Positions 1-8,134 of a stretch of 23,014 nt of DNA are shown one piece after another (position 1 is the first letter of the stretch; each line of letters starts with the position of its first letter). The notes beneath the pieces were generated by a model. That model did no database searches. It was given only the letters and a program-made list of their open reading frames with translations, and was not told where the DNA came from. The position numbers and the translations under genes are program-made. The DNA lies in contig CAZIJO010000079.1 of the NCBI GenBank assembly GCA_964539515.1, positions 1 to 23,014 of the forward strand, given 5' to 3'. This DNA is from JADLHS01 sp964539515. GTDB lineage: Bacteria > Verrucomicrobiota > Verrucomicrobiia > Limisphaerales > JADLHS01.

Positions 1-64
<64 letters not shown>

Positions 65-145
65 CTTCTACCCAATAGAATCAAGCATTCCGTGAGTTCT
101 TAGTTTGGTTTTCCCCGCCGTCCGCCGGCTGCATTGACGTCACAG

Positions 146-535
146 TCACCGGGTTGGGGGCGTGGCCAGTGCAGGTTTCACCGGCGATAGGACTGGCACG
201 GCGTAACGCCGCTCAAAGTCGAGCCGCTGGGATTCCAATGCGGCGGCGTCTTTCCGCAGGGCAGTTTCCTTTTTCTGCCTGGCGACGGCCAGGGCGCGTT
301 CCTTTGCGGCGGCCTTTTGCGGGGTGAGCTTTCCGGCGCGAAACTTCAGTGCCAGAGCTCTTTGGTCTTTGCGATATGCCTGCTCCAAGCCAGCGAGCTT
401 GGATTCCAAACCCGCGCTTTTGCGGAGAATTTGTTGATAATTCTCATAAACCTTGGCCGGTGCTGGCGGCTTGGCGGGTTGGCCATGGATCGCAAGACAG
501 TGGCTGGCAAACCAAAGGAGAAGGATCGACTTCAC
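146..535 (-). CDS. hypothetical exported coiled-coil protein
   Basis: I do not recognise this 129-residue product. From a GTG start at 535 it opens with a basic residue and a hydrophobic stretch (about residues 2-17) that looks like a signal peptide. A short Pro/Ala-rich linker follows, then a long stretch rich in Lys, Arg, Glu, Ala and Gln (about 30-112), predicted by eye to be helical or coiled coil, and a Pro-rich tail. An alternative GTG at 616 would add 27 residues and overlap the upstream gene's stop, but would bury the signal peptide, so 535 is preferred. The gene lies 65 nt downstream of the other small minus-strand gene and may be co-transcribed with it. It could be a periplasmic structural or scaffold protein. 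No function is assigned, and a spurious frame is not excluded. Confidence 0.5.
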   Translation of the reverse strand: MKSILLLWFASHCLAIHGQPAKPPAPAKVYENYQQILRKSAGLESKLAGLEQAYRKDQRALALKFRAGKLTPQKAAAKERALAVARQKKETALRKDAAALESQRLDFERRYAVPVLSPVKPALATPPTR

Positions 536-600
536 CAAGGTGCCGCCATCGAGCTTCGTGCGGGTCAATGCAAATGCAAAGGAAACGGGAACCCCTCCAC

Positions 601-993
601 TTACGGTGTCCGGCACGGAACCCCATCTTGCGCCGTGGGAACGGGCGAGCCTTCGGGTGGGGTTTCGGCAGGAGCAGCATCCGCCGGGTTCGCCAGCGTA
701 TTCTCCTTCTTCAGCTCCCCGGCGTCACAATCACGCGAACGAGTACCGTTGCGGTACGCGTGGCGAATGAGTTGTTGCAGTGAAGCTCCGTGCATGGGGC
801 AAATTAAGAATTTCCCGTCAACGAAACGCAATCGAATATTGCCAAAAGTTACCCACTGGTTACTCACATTGGAACGGGCATTCGGCTTACCACGGGGTCG
901 AACCGGCTGCTGCTGAATCTCGGTTCCGATTGACGAGTTCAGCGCCCCGGCTACACTGCGGCCCAAAATCCGGACAGCAATCATTGCGATCAT
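601..993 (-). CDS. hypothetical protein with N-terminal membrane segment
   Basis: An unrecognised product of 130 residues from the ATG at 993. It has a hydrophobic N-terminus, a middle part rich in polar residues, a Cys-Pro-Met-His-Gly element and a Pro/Ala/Glu-rich tail. The start is uncertain. The ATG overlaps the start codon of the divergent SDR gene in the palindrome CATG (991-994). Upstream in-frame GTG or TTG codons within the next 20 bases would extend the hydrophobic segment into a more convincing transmembrane helix, but would run further antisense to the SDR gene. The TAA stop is at 601-603. The reading frame does not mirror a plus-strand gene over most of its length, which supports it being real, but no family is visible. 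Confidence 0.45.
   Translation of the reverse strand: MIAMIAVRILGRSVAGALNSSIGTEIQQQPVRPRGKPNARSNVSNQWVTFGNIRLRFVDGKFLICPMHGASLQQLIRHAYRNGTRSRDCDAGELKKENTLANPADAAPAETPPEGSPVPTAQDGVPCRTP
930..957 (+). promoter_or_regulatory. candidate sigma70-type promoter for the SDR-led gene run
   Basis: TTGACG (930-935) and TACACT (952-957) are separated by 16 bp. Transcription would start near 964, giving a leader of about 28 nt before the ATG at 992. It lies inside the 5' part of the opposing hypothetical gene. This is a motif match only. Confidence 0.45.
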
Positions 994-1768
994 GACGCTT
1001 AGCACCACCAAGAACCAATTCTGCCTGGCAGGCCGCGTCGCGCTGGTGACTGGCAGCAGCGCCGGTTTGGGCAAGGCGATGGCTTTCGCGTTAGGGCGGG
1101 CCGGGGCTGCCGTGGCGCTCAATTACCAGAATAACACCGCCCGCGCCGAGCGGACATTCGCTGAATTCCAAGCCCAAGGTTGCTCGGGAATTTTGGTGCG
1201 CGGCGATGTCACGTGCGAGGTGGAAGCGCCGCGGCTGGTTGACGAAATTGCCCAGCGGCTCGGGCCGGTGGACATACTGGTTCTTAACGCCACCTGCGAT
1301 CAGCCGCACAAGCCGATCGAGGAGTATGATTGGGCGCTTTATCAGGCCATGGTGGACTTTTTTATCAAGAGCCCTTTTCTGCTGACCCGTGCCTGCCTGC
1401 CGCACATGAAGCGGCAGAAATGGGGACGCATTATCAACATCGGTTCTGAAGTGGTGGAACGGGGAGTGCCCAATTTCACTGCCTACGTGGCGGCCAAGGC
1501 CGGACAGAATGGATTCCATCGGAGCCTGGCAAGCGAACTGGCGCCATTCGGCATCAGCGTGAACATGATTTGCCCGGGCTGGATTCCGGTTGAGCGGCAC
1601 GCCAACGATCCGCAGTCGGAAAAGGATGCCTATCGCGCCTTGATTCCAGCGAATCGCTGGGGGGTGCCCGAAGATATCGCCGGCGCGGCCGTATTTCTCG
1701 CCAGTGAGGCCGCGAGTTTCATCACCGGCCAGACTTTGCACGTCAATGGCGGTCTCACGGTAAACTGA
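992..1768 (+). CDS. SDR family NAD(P)-dependent oxidoreductase
   Basis: This is a classical short-chain dehydrogenase/reductase of 258 residues, the usual length. The nucleotide-binding motif TGSSAGLG is at residues 20-27 and catalytic Ser152, Tyr165 and Lys169 are in place (Y-x-x-x-K). The C-terminus carries the standard substrate-loop and 'ITGQ...VNGG' signature. The usual NNAG motif that stabilises the central sheet reads LNAT (98-101). The family reversibly oxidises alcohols, sugars or polyols, or reduces 3-oxoacyl groups; the exact substrate cannot be read from sequence. It is the first gene of the plus-strand glycan locus, 37 nt ahead of the sugar-binding protein gene, so a sugar or sugar-acid dehydrogenase role is a reasonable inference. 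The cytoplasm is expected because no signal peptide is seen. Confidence 0.9.
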   Translation: MTLSTTKNQFCLAGRVALVTGSSAGLGKAMAFALGRAGAAVALNYQNNTARAERTFAEFQAQGCSGILVRGDVTCEVEAPRLVDEIAQRLGPVDILVLNATCDQPHKPIEEYDWALYQAMVDFFIKSPFLLTRACLPHMKRQKWGRIINIGSEVVERGVPNFTAYVAAKAGQNGFHRSLASELAPFGISVNMICPGWIPVERHANDPQSEKDAYRALIPANRWGVPEDIAGAAVFLASEAASFITGQTLHVNGGLTVN

Positions 1769-1805
1769 CTGGCGCCACCCAACCTCCACCCAAGATCAAT
1801 CTCCT

Positions 1806-2852
1806 ATGAAAACCAACCACATCACGCGCCACGCACTCCTCCTCCTGCTGGTTGCGGGCCTGAGCGCCTGCGACAAACCGGCCGACTCTTCCAACGCTGG
1901 CGTCGGCGCCGGAACCGCCGGCAAGAAAGCCCGAATCGCGTTCGTTTCCAACGGGGTCGCCGCGTTCTGGAACATCGCCGCTGCCGGAGTCAAGGCCGCG
2001 GGCGAAAAACTTGGGGTGGACGCCCAAACGCTCATGCCGGTCGAGGGTATCAGCGACCAGAAACGCATGATTGAGGACCTGCTCACCCGTGGCGTGGATG
2101 GGATTGCCGTAAGTCCGATCGACCCCGCTAACCAGACCGAGCTGCTCAACCAGGCGGCCCGGCGGACGAAACTTGTCACGCACGATTCCGACGCGCCCGA
2201 CTCCGATCGCCTCGTTTACATCGGCATGGACAACTACAAAGCCGGCCGGCTGTGCGGCGACCTGGTCCGGGAGGCGATGCCCACCGGGGGCACGATCATG
2301 ATTTTCATCGGCCGGCTGGAGCAGGATAACTCGAAGCGCCGGCGCCAGGGGGTCATTGATGCCATTCTCGGCCGCCCGGAAAACCCGGCGAATTTCGACC
2401 CGCCGGGCACGGTCCTCGAAGCGAATGGCTTCAAAATCCTCGGCACGCTCACCGATCAGTTCGACCGCGCCAAAGGCAAAGCCAACGCCGAGGACACCCT
2501 CGCCAAATACCCCGACATCGGGTGTCTGGTGGGCCTGTTCGCCTACAACCCGCCGTTGATGCTCGAAGCACTCGCCCAAGCGGGCAAGCTCGGCAAGGTC
2601 AAAGTGGTGGCGTTTGACGAAGATGACGCCACGTTGGATGGCATCAAGAAAGGCACGGTTCACGGCACTGTGGTCCAGAACCCTTACCAATATGGCTACA
2701 AATCCGTCGAAGTGCTGAACGAGATACTGAAGGGCAACGCGAACGCCATCCCCGCGGGCAAATTCATCGATATTCCGGCGCGGCAGATTCGGAAGGAAAA
2801 CGTGGATGAGTTTTGGACCGACCTGAAGTCAAAGGTCAGCGGTGGGAAATAG
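1806..2852 (+). CDS. sugar ABC transporter substrate-binding lipoprotein (RbsB-like)
   Basis: A 348-residue periplasmic-binding-protein type I (Peripla_BP_4 class) protein. The N-terminus is a lipoprotein signal with the lipobox LSAC (residues 19-22), predicting lipidation at Cys22. After a Ser/Gly/Ala linker the ribose/xylose-binding fold begins near residue 34 with 'RIAFVSNG', followed by the typical 'DGIAVSPID' strand-loop and a D-x-D sugar-contact region. It delivers a monosaccharide or small glycoside to the membrane complex encoded by the next two genes. The ligand is unknown; galactose, arabinose or xylose fit the neighbouring enzymes. No Shine-Dalgarno sequence precedes the ATG. Confidence 0.93.
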   Translation: MKTNHITRHALLLLLVAGLSACDKPADSSNAGVGAGTAGKKARIAFVSNGVAAFWNIAAAGVKAAGEKLGVDAQTLMPVEGISDQKRMIEDLLTRGVDGIAVSPIDPANQTELLNQAARRTKLVTHDSDAPDSDRLVYIGMDNYKAGRLCGDLVREAMPTGGTIMIFIGRLEQDNSKRRRQGVIDAILGRPENPANFDPPGTVLEANGFKILGTLTDQFDRAKGKANAEDTLAKYPDIGCLVGLFAYNPPLMLEALAQAGKLGKVKVVAFDEDDATLDGIKKGTVHGTVVQNPYQYGYKSVEVLNEILKGNANAIPAGKFIDIPARQIRKENVDEFWTDLKSKVSGGK

Positions 2853-2866
2853 AACCGGCGGCCTGC

Positions 2867-4369
2867 ATGACTGTTCCCTTGCTTGAGGCGCGCCGGCTGA
2901 CCAAAGCCTTTCCCGGCGTGCGCGCACTGAAGGGCGTCAACCTCAGCGTGCAACGCGGCGAGGTCCTCGGGGTCATCGGTGAGAACGGGGCGGGTAAAAG
3001 CACGTTGATGAAAATTCTCGCCGGCGTGCAACGGGCTGACACCGGCGAAATCCTGCTGGAGGGAGCGCCCGCCCGGATCCGTTCCGTCCACGACGCGCTC
3101 GCCCATGGCATTGCCCTCATTCATCAGGAACTCAACCTGGCTGACAATCTCGATGTCGCGGCGAATATTTTTCTGGGCCGCGAACCGTTGCGGGGCGGAT
3201 TGATCGATCGCACGCGGGCCCGACGGGAGGCACGCCAGTTTCTCGATGCGGTCGGGCTCGATATCAGTCCGGACACCCTCGTCGGCAGCCTGGCCATCGG
3301 CCAGCAGCAGCTCGTGGAGATTGCCAAGGCGCTTTCGACCCAGGCGCGGGTGCTGATCATGGATGAGCCGACCTCCAGTCTTTCGGCCCGCGAGGCGGAG
3401 AATTTATTCCGGGTCATTCGCGACCTCCGGGCGCGGGGAGTAAGTCTGGTTTACATCTCCCATCGGCTGGGGGAGGTGAACTTGCTCGCGGACCGGGTGA
3501 CGGTTCTGCGGGACGGCGACAATGCCGGCGACCTGACCCGCGCGCAAATCACTCACGACGCCATGGTCAAGCTGATGGTGGGCCGGGATTTATCGCAGTT
3601 TTATCCCCATGCGCCGCATCAACCGGGCGCCATGGCTCTCGAAGTCTCACAGCTCCGCACGCCTGCCTATCCACGACATGAAGTCAGTTTTACCTTGCGC
3701 ACCGGCGAGATCGTCGGCTTTGCCGGCCTGGTCGGGGCCGGGCGCACCGAAGTGCTTTTGACATTGTTCGGAGTCACGCCGGCGCTGGGCGGCCGAATTC
3801 AAGTGGCGGGACAGGAAGTGGCGCCACAGTCGCCCCTCGAGGCGATTCACGCCGGCCTTGCGCTTGTGCCCGAGGACCGCAAGAAGGAGGGCCTCATCCT
3901 CGAAATGGCCGTGCGCGAAAACGTCAGCCTGGCCAGCCTGCGCCGCGACCAATGGCGTGGTTTCCGCAACCGCCGTCGCGAAGCCGACCTGAGCGCGGAG
4001 ATGATTCGGGCGCTGCGCATCAAAACGCCGACGGACCGGCAGGTCGTGCAATTTCTTTCCGGGGGCAATCAGCAAAAGGTTGTGCTGGGCAAGTCGCTCG
4101 CGCTCCGGCCACGGGTGCTGCTCCTCGACGAACCGACGCGCGGGATTGATGTCGGCGCCAAACAGGAAATCTACAAGATCATGGAAGATCTGGCCCGCCA
4201 GGGCGTGGCGATCCTGTTCGTGTCCAGCGAAATGGAGGAGGTCCTGGGGATGAGCGATCGCGTGATCGTTATGCACGAAGGCCGGATCACGGGCGAACTC
4301 GACCGGCACGAGTTGAGCGAGGAAGCGGTAATGCATCTGGCTACGGGTTCGGAACTCCAGGCCGCCTGA
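2867..4369 (+). CDS. sugar ABC transporter ATP-binding protein (RbsA-like, two ABC domains)
   Basis: A 500-residue fused double ATPase of the RbsA/MglA/XylG class, normal in length. Domain 1 has Walker A GENGAGKST (38-46), Q-loop Gln87, the signature LAIGQQQ (142-148), Walker B ending Asp166-Glu167 and switch His199. Domain 2 has the degenerate Walker A GLVGAGRTE (287-295, no Lys), as is normal for this family, then LSGGNQQK (397-404) and LLLDEPT (418-424). The ATG at 2867 was chosen because it sits 14 nt after the preceding stop and gives the canonical N-terminus. An in-frame ATG at 2813 would overlap the binding-protein gene by 40 nt and add residues not typical of the family. It powers import through the permease that begins 5 nt downstream. 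Confidence 0.95.
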   Translation: MTVPLLEARRLTKAFPGVRALKGVNLSVQRGEVLGVIGENGAGKSTLMKILAGVQRADTGEILLEGAPARIRSVHDALAHGIALIHQELNLADNLDVAANIFLGREPLRGGLIDRTRARREARQFLDAVGLDISPDTLVGSLAIGQQQLVEIAKALSTQARVLIMDEPTSSLSAREAENLFRVIRDLRARGVSLVYISHRLGEVNLLADRVTVLRDGDNAGDLTRAQITHDAMVKLMVGRDLSQFYPHAPHQPGAMALEVSQLRTPAYPRHEVSFTLRTGEIVGFAGLVGAGRTEVLLTLFGVTPALGGRIQVAGQEVAPQSPLEAIHAGLALVPEDRKKEGLILEMAVRENVSLASLRRDQWRGFRNRRREADLSAEMIRALRIKTPTDRQVVQFLSGGNQQKVVLGKSLALRPRVLLLDEPTRGIDVGAKQEIYKIMEDLARQGVAILFVSSEMEEVLGMSDRVIVMHEGRITGELDRHELSEEAVMHLATGSELQAA

Positions 4370-4374
4370 CGCGC

Positions 4375-5382
4375 ATGAAAAAAATCCTCGGCATCATCGG
4401 CTTGCTCGTCGCCGTCTGCCTGTTCGCGACGGTTGCCAGCGACAGCTTCCGTTCCGGTTACAACGTCGAAAACCTCATCCGGCGGACAGCCCTTTTCGGG
4501 GTCATCGGCATCGGGGTCGCCTTCGTCATAATTACAGGCGGGATTGACCTGTCCATCGGCTCGGTGATTTGCCTGGTGGGCTGCGGGTTGCCCTGGCTGC
4601 TCACCGAACATCAGTGGTCCTTGCCGGCCGCGTTGTTCGCCGTGGCGTTGGTTTCCCTGGGCATTGGGCTGACGCATGGGCTGCTCATCACGCGGCTGCG
4701 CCTCCAGCCTTTCATCGTCACGCTCTGTGGATTGCTCCTTTACCGCGGCATCACCCGCGGTTTTACGAACGACCAGACCGTTGGCTTTGGCGCTGGATTC
4801 AAAGGGCTGCGGGTGCTTGCCACCGGAAAAATTGCCATCCCGTTCGTGCACGGTTTCGAGATCCCCGCCCCTTGGGTGGTGCTCGTGGTCGTCGCCGTCC
4901 TCGCCGCCATCTTTTTGAACCACACCATTTACGGACGCTATCTGCTCGCCCTGGGCCGCAATGAGGAGGCGGCGCACTATAGCGGGATCAACACCGGGCG
5001 CATGAAGGTTCTGGCCTACGTCATCAGTTCCACCCTGGCGGGCCTCGGGGGCGTTCTGTTTGTGCTCGACGTCAACTCCGCCCAACCCGTGGACTTCGGC
5101 AATTTTTACGAGCTTTATGCCATCGCGGCGGCCGTCCTCGGTGGATGCAGCCTGCGCGGCGGCGAAGGATCCATTCTGGGGGTGATCATTGGCACCGCAC
5201 TGATTCTGGTCCTGCGCAACGTGGTCACCCTCGTGACGAACCACAACAACATCGAGTTTGCCATCATCGGCGCGGTGATCCTGATTGGCGTCGTGGCCGA
5301 TGAACTGGTGAAGCGATATGCGGTCAAACGCCGCGCCACGCGGGCGCTCGCCGCAGACCCACCTGTGCCAGTCAAATCATAA
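4375..5382 (+). CDS. sugar ABC transporter permease (RbsC-like)
   Basis: A 335-residue inner-membrane protein of the BPD_transp_2 family with about eight to ten hydrophobic helices. The family hallmark GGIDLSIGS (about residues 55-63) is present, as is the cytoplasmic coupling region 'RYLLALGRNEEAAHYSGI'. The later segment 'LGGCSLRGGEGSILG' is also typical. It starts 5 nt after the ATPase gene and completes a binding protein, ATPase and permease set. Only one permease gene is present, consistent with a homodimeric channel as in ribose and xylose importers. The tail after the last helix is short and basic. Confidence 0.94.
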   Translation: MKKILGIIGLLVAVCLFATVASDSFRSGYNVENLIRRTALFGVIGIGVAFVIITGGIDLSIGSVICLVGCGLPWLLTEHQWSLPAALFAVALVSLGIGLTHGLLITRLRLQPFIVTLCGLLLYRGITRGFTNDQTVGFGAGFKGLRVLATGKIAIPFVHGFEIPAPWVVLVVVAVLAAIFLNHTIYGRYLLALGRNEEAAHYSGINTGRMKVLAYVISSTLAGLGGVLFVLDVNSAQPVDFGNFYELYAIAAAVLGGCSLRGGEGSILGVIIGTALILVLRNVVTLVTNHNNIEFAIIGAVILIGVVADELVKRYAVKRRATRALAADPPVPVKS

Positions 5383-5461
5383 GACCACACGGGTCCGGGC
5401 GAAGCCAGGCTTGCGGTTGCACGCTGCGCCAGGGCGATCAGTCTGCGAACCGATCCGGAGA

Positions 5462-5489
5462 TTGCCAAATCGCCGTCGGCTGCTAGAAT
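5462..5489 (+). promoter_or_regulatory. candidate promoter for a leaderless esterase transcript
   Basis: TTGCCA (5462-5467), a 16-bp spacer and TAGAAT (5484-5489). The -10 box ends 6 nt before the ATG at 5496, so transcription would begin at or next to the start codon. It lies in the 113-nt gap after the permease and could drive the downstream half of the locus separately. Confidence 0.5.
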
Positions 5490-5495
5490 CCGCGC

Positions 5496-7019
5496 ATGAC
5501 AAAATCCCGCGCCACTTTCCTTTTGGTAACCACGTTCGCCGTGGTTTGGCTTACAAGCACTGCCGCCCTTGCGCTGAACCTTCCTCGCGTCTTTTCCGAT
5601 AGCATGGTGCTCCAGCGCGATCTGCCCGTGAAGGTTTGGGGTTGGGCGGATCCGGGCCAGGCGGTGGAGGTTTCCTTCGCGGCGCAGAAGAAATCCACGC
5701 AAGCGGGTGCGGACGGGAAATGGACCGTCACGCTGGACCCGCTCCCGGCGAATGCCGAGCCCGCCCAACTCGGCGTCACCGCGGGCGACCAGCGGGTCGT
5801 GATCAAGAATGTGCTCGTCGGGGAGGTGTGGATCTGTTCCGGCCAGTCCAACATGGAGTGGGCCTTGCGGGACACCGACAAGGCCAAGGAAACCATCGCA
5901 GCGGCCGATTATCCGCTGATCCGCCAGTTCAAAGTACCGCACGTTACCAATGCCAAACCGCAAAAGGATTTGCCCGGTGACTGGACGGTGTGCTCGCCGG
6001 CCACGGCGGCGAACTTCACCGGCGTGGGCTTTCACTTCGCGGTGCAGCTTTACCAAAAGCTGAAGGTGCCCATCGGCCTCCTCAATACTTCATGGGGCGG
6101 CACCCGCATCGAACCGTGGACGGATCCGGACGGGTTCAAGGTTTCCGACCAATTAAAAGACATCTCCGATCTCATTGCCAATGCCGACCAGGTCCACCGG
6201 CAGAACCAGGTTGCAAAACTTGACCAGCTCGAGGCCTGGCTCAAGCAAAGCCGGGCCGCCTTGGAACAGGGGGCCAATCTCCCGGCGTTCCCGGGCGGGC
6301 CGCCGGAGCATCCTTTGAACGGCGGCGATCGCCCAACCGGCATTTACAACGCCATGGTCGCCCCGCTGGTTCCCTACGGCATTCGCGGCGCCCTCTGGTA
6401 TCAGGGCGAATCCAACAATGGCGAAGGCATGTTGTACTTTGAAAAAATGAAGGCGCTCATCAGTTCCTGGCGCCGGCTCTGGGGCCTGGGTGACTTCCCC
6501 TTCCTCTACGTCCAACTTGCTCCGTACAAGTACAACAAGCCCGAAGCGCTGCCCGGCATTTGGGAAGCACAGGCCGCCGCGCTGAACATACCAAATACGG
6601 GCATGGCGGTGATTACCGACATTGGCAACGTCACGGACATTCACCCCCGCAACAAGGCGGAGGTCGGCCGCCGGCTTTCCCTCTGGGCACTCGCCAAAAC
6701 CTACGGTCAGGGCGGACAGGAATACTCCGGCCCGGTATACAAGGCGATGAAAGTTCAGGGCAACCAGGCGATTCTGACGTTTGATCACGCGATTGGCCTT
6801 AAGTCGCTGGACGGCAAACCGCTCACCTGGTTCACCATCGCGGGGGACGACAAGAAATTCGTCGAAGCCAAGGCGGAGATTTCCGGAAACACCGTGGTGG
6901 TGAGCAGTGACGCCGTGGCGAAGCCGGTGGCGGTTCGCCTGGGCTGGCACGAAACGGCCGAGCCCAATCTCGGCAATGGCGCCGGCTTGCCCGCCTCGCC
7001 GTTCCGCACGGACAAGTGA
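5496..7019 (+). CDS. sialate O-acetylesterase-family carbohydrate esterase (SASA domain), exported
   Basis: A 507-residue SGNH-type esterase. A signal peptide covers about residues 1-27 with a likely cut after ALA. A small beta domain follows, then the SASA domain with catalytic Ser118 in SGQSNM, the oxyanion-type segment WYQGESN (301-307) and the Asp381-x-His383 pair. The C-terminal part is beta-rich. Members remove O-acetyl groups from sialic acid or from plant polysaccharides such as xylan. No sialic-acid genes are nearby, while alpha-galactosidase and GH2 genes are, so a plant or algal glycan acetyl-esterase is the better inference. The stop overlaps the next gene's ATG as TGATG, which suggests coupled translation. 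Confidence 0.9.
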   Translation: MTKSRATFLLVTTFAVVWLTSTAALALNLPRVFSDSMVLQRDLPVKVWGWADPGQAVEVSFAAQKKSTQAGADGKWTVTLDPLPANAEPAQLGVTAGDQRVVIKNVLVGEVWICSGQSNMEWALRDTDKAKETIAAADYPLIRQFKVPHVTNAKPQKDLPGDWTVCSPATAANFTGVGFHFAVQLYQKLKVPIGLLNTSWGGTRIEPWTDPDGFKVSDQLKDISDLIANADQVHRQNQVAKLDQLEAWLKQSRAALEQGANLPAFPGGPPEHPLNGGDRPTGIYNAMVAPLVPYGIRGALWYQGESNNGEGMLYFEKMKALISSWRRLWGLGDFPFLYVQLAPYKYNKPEALPGIWEAQAAALNIPNTGMAVITDIGNVTDIHPRNKAEVGRRLSLWALAKTYGQGGQEYSGPVYKAMKVQGNQAILTFDHAIGLKSLDGKPLTWFTIAGDDKKFVEAKAEISGNTVVVSSDAVAKPVAVRLGWHETAEPNLGNGAGLPASPFRTDK

Positions 7020-7927
7020 TGGTTTCCGGCGAGCTTTGCCCGCGGATGGGCCAGTTTGGCTTAACCGGAACAATTTCTTTGAACCGCGAAATATCTAACC
7101 GTCGGTCGGGCTTTCCGCGTATCGTCCTCGGCTTGCTCCTGGTCGCCATTGCGGGGAGTGTCGACGGCGCTGACGCGTTCAAACTTTCATGGCAAACAAA
7201 CGTCCTCCGGATCTCCGACGAAAAAGTCCCGGGCGGCCCAATTGAGGTCTGGTGGCTGGAAGCCTTTTGCCGGCGCGGCTCAACGCGGCGGCCTTGGAAC
7301 GAAACCACCATTCCGCACACGACCGAGCTGGTCGCCGCCGACCAGCAGGGTCAGAAGCTGAACCTGCGCAGCCGCGTCTCGCCCACGGTGGAGGTGTGGC
7401 AGGAGTTGCGCGTTGTGCCGGACGGCGTCACGATCGATGTGGAATTGAAAAACACGGGCAGCGCGCCCGTGGACCTGGAATGGTTCGAGCCGTGCATTCA
7501 CGTGGATCGCTTTACCGGCCGCCAGCAAACCAATTACATCGGGCGCTGTTTCGTTTACACCGCGCGCGGCCTGACGATGCTCGACCAGATGCCGCGCAAC
7601 GAAGAAGCCCTCTATCGCGGCGGCCAGGTTTACGTGCCCAAAGGCATCAACCGCGACGATGTGAACCCACGGCCGATCAGCCCGGTGACACCCGCCAACG
7701 GCCTCATCGGCTGCTTTTCCGCCGACAACCAGTATCTGCTGGCGACGGCGTGGGACCAGACGCAGCATTTGTTTCAAGGCGTGATCGTCTGCATCCATTC
7801 CGATCCGCACGTCGGCGGCTTGCAACCCAGGGAAACCAAAAAGCGGCGGGGCAAAATTTACCTGATGAAAAATGACCCCGCGAAATTGCTGCGACAGTAT
7901 CAGCAGGATTTTCCGGGCCAAAAATAG
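7019..7927 (+). CDS. unknown exported protein, beta-rich
   Basis: I cannot name a family for this 302-residue protein. Its ATG overlaps the esterase stop (TGATG at 7017-7021). A strong signal peptide sits unusually far in, at about residues 31-51, after a long basic n-region. The true start could therefore be the ATG at 7046 or a TTG at 7079, which give shorter and more typical leaders. The mature part is a run of beta-strand-like segments, with a Trp/Glu/Cys/His cluster (residues about 157-163) and a 'LQPRETK' turn (about 270-276) before the last strand. A similar LQP-x-ETK turn occurs in the DUF5107 protein encoded next, so a carbohydrate-binding or galactose-mutarotase-like sandwich is possible. 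That fold is inference. Confidence 0.75.
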   Translation: MVSGELCPRMGQFGLTGTISLNREISNRRSGFPRIVLGLLLVAIAGSVDGADAFKLSWQTNVLRISDEKVPGGPIEVWWLEAFCRRGSTRRPWNETTIPHTTELVAADQQGQKLNLRSRVSPTVEVWQELRVVPDGVTIDVELKNTGSAPVDLEWFEPCIHVDRFTGRQQTNYIGRCFVYTARGLTMLDQMPRNEEALYRGGQVYVPKGINRDDVNPRPISPVTPANGLIGCFSADNQYLLATAWDQTQHLFQGVIVCIHSDPHVGGLQPRETKKRRGKIYLMKNDPAKLLRQYQQDFPGQK

Positions 7928-8134
7928 CTCGTGGTGGTAGTGGGTCGGTGACCCGCTTACTAATGATGATTGCATCGATCATCCAGAAGCGTTAATCCAT
8001 CAGTGCGGACACCCGGAGTCCCCTCCCGGGTTGTCCCAGAGAGTTTGACCCGCGCCGGGGGCATCCCTGGCCATCGTCAAGCCGTGAAAACCAAAATCGC
8101 GAAGTCCAATCCACCCGGAGCAAAGCCGGGGGCG

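Noticed and set aside
317..916. 199-codon open frame on the plus strand across the two small minus genes
   Set aside because: Its translation has no signal, domain or periodicity, whereas the minus frames give a signal peptide and coiled coil. It is less likely to be coding, though certainty is limited here.
1755..2690. 311-codon open frame on the minus strand
   Set aside because: It is antisense to the lipoprotein sugar-binding gene. The plus-strand product is an unmistakable family member, and the minus frame is an open shadow of GC-rich codons.
5496..7019. Sialic acid metabolism, suggested by the esterase family name
   Set aside because: No sialidase, NanA, NanE or NanK-like gene is present. 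The neighbours point to galactose-containing glycans.
7940..7952. GGGTC-ggt-GACCC hairpin after the unknown exported gene
   Set aside because: It is short and has no T-run, so there is not enough evidence for a terminator. Read-through to the DUF5107 gene remains likely.
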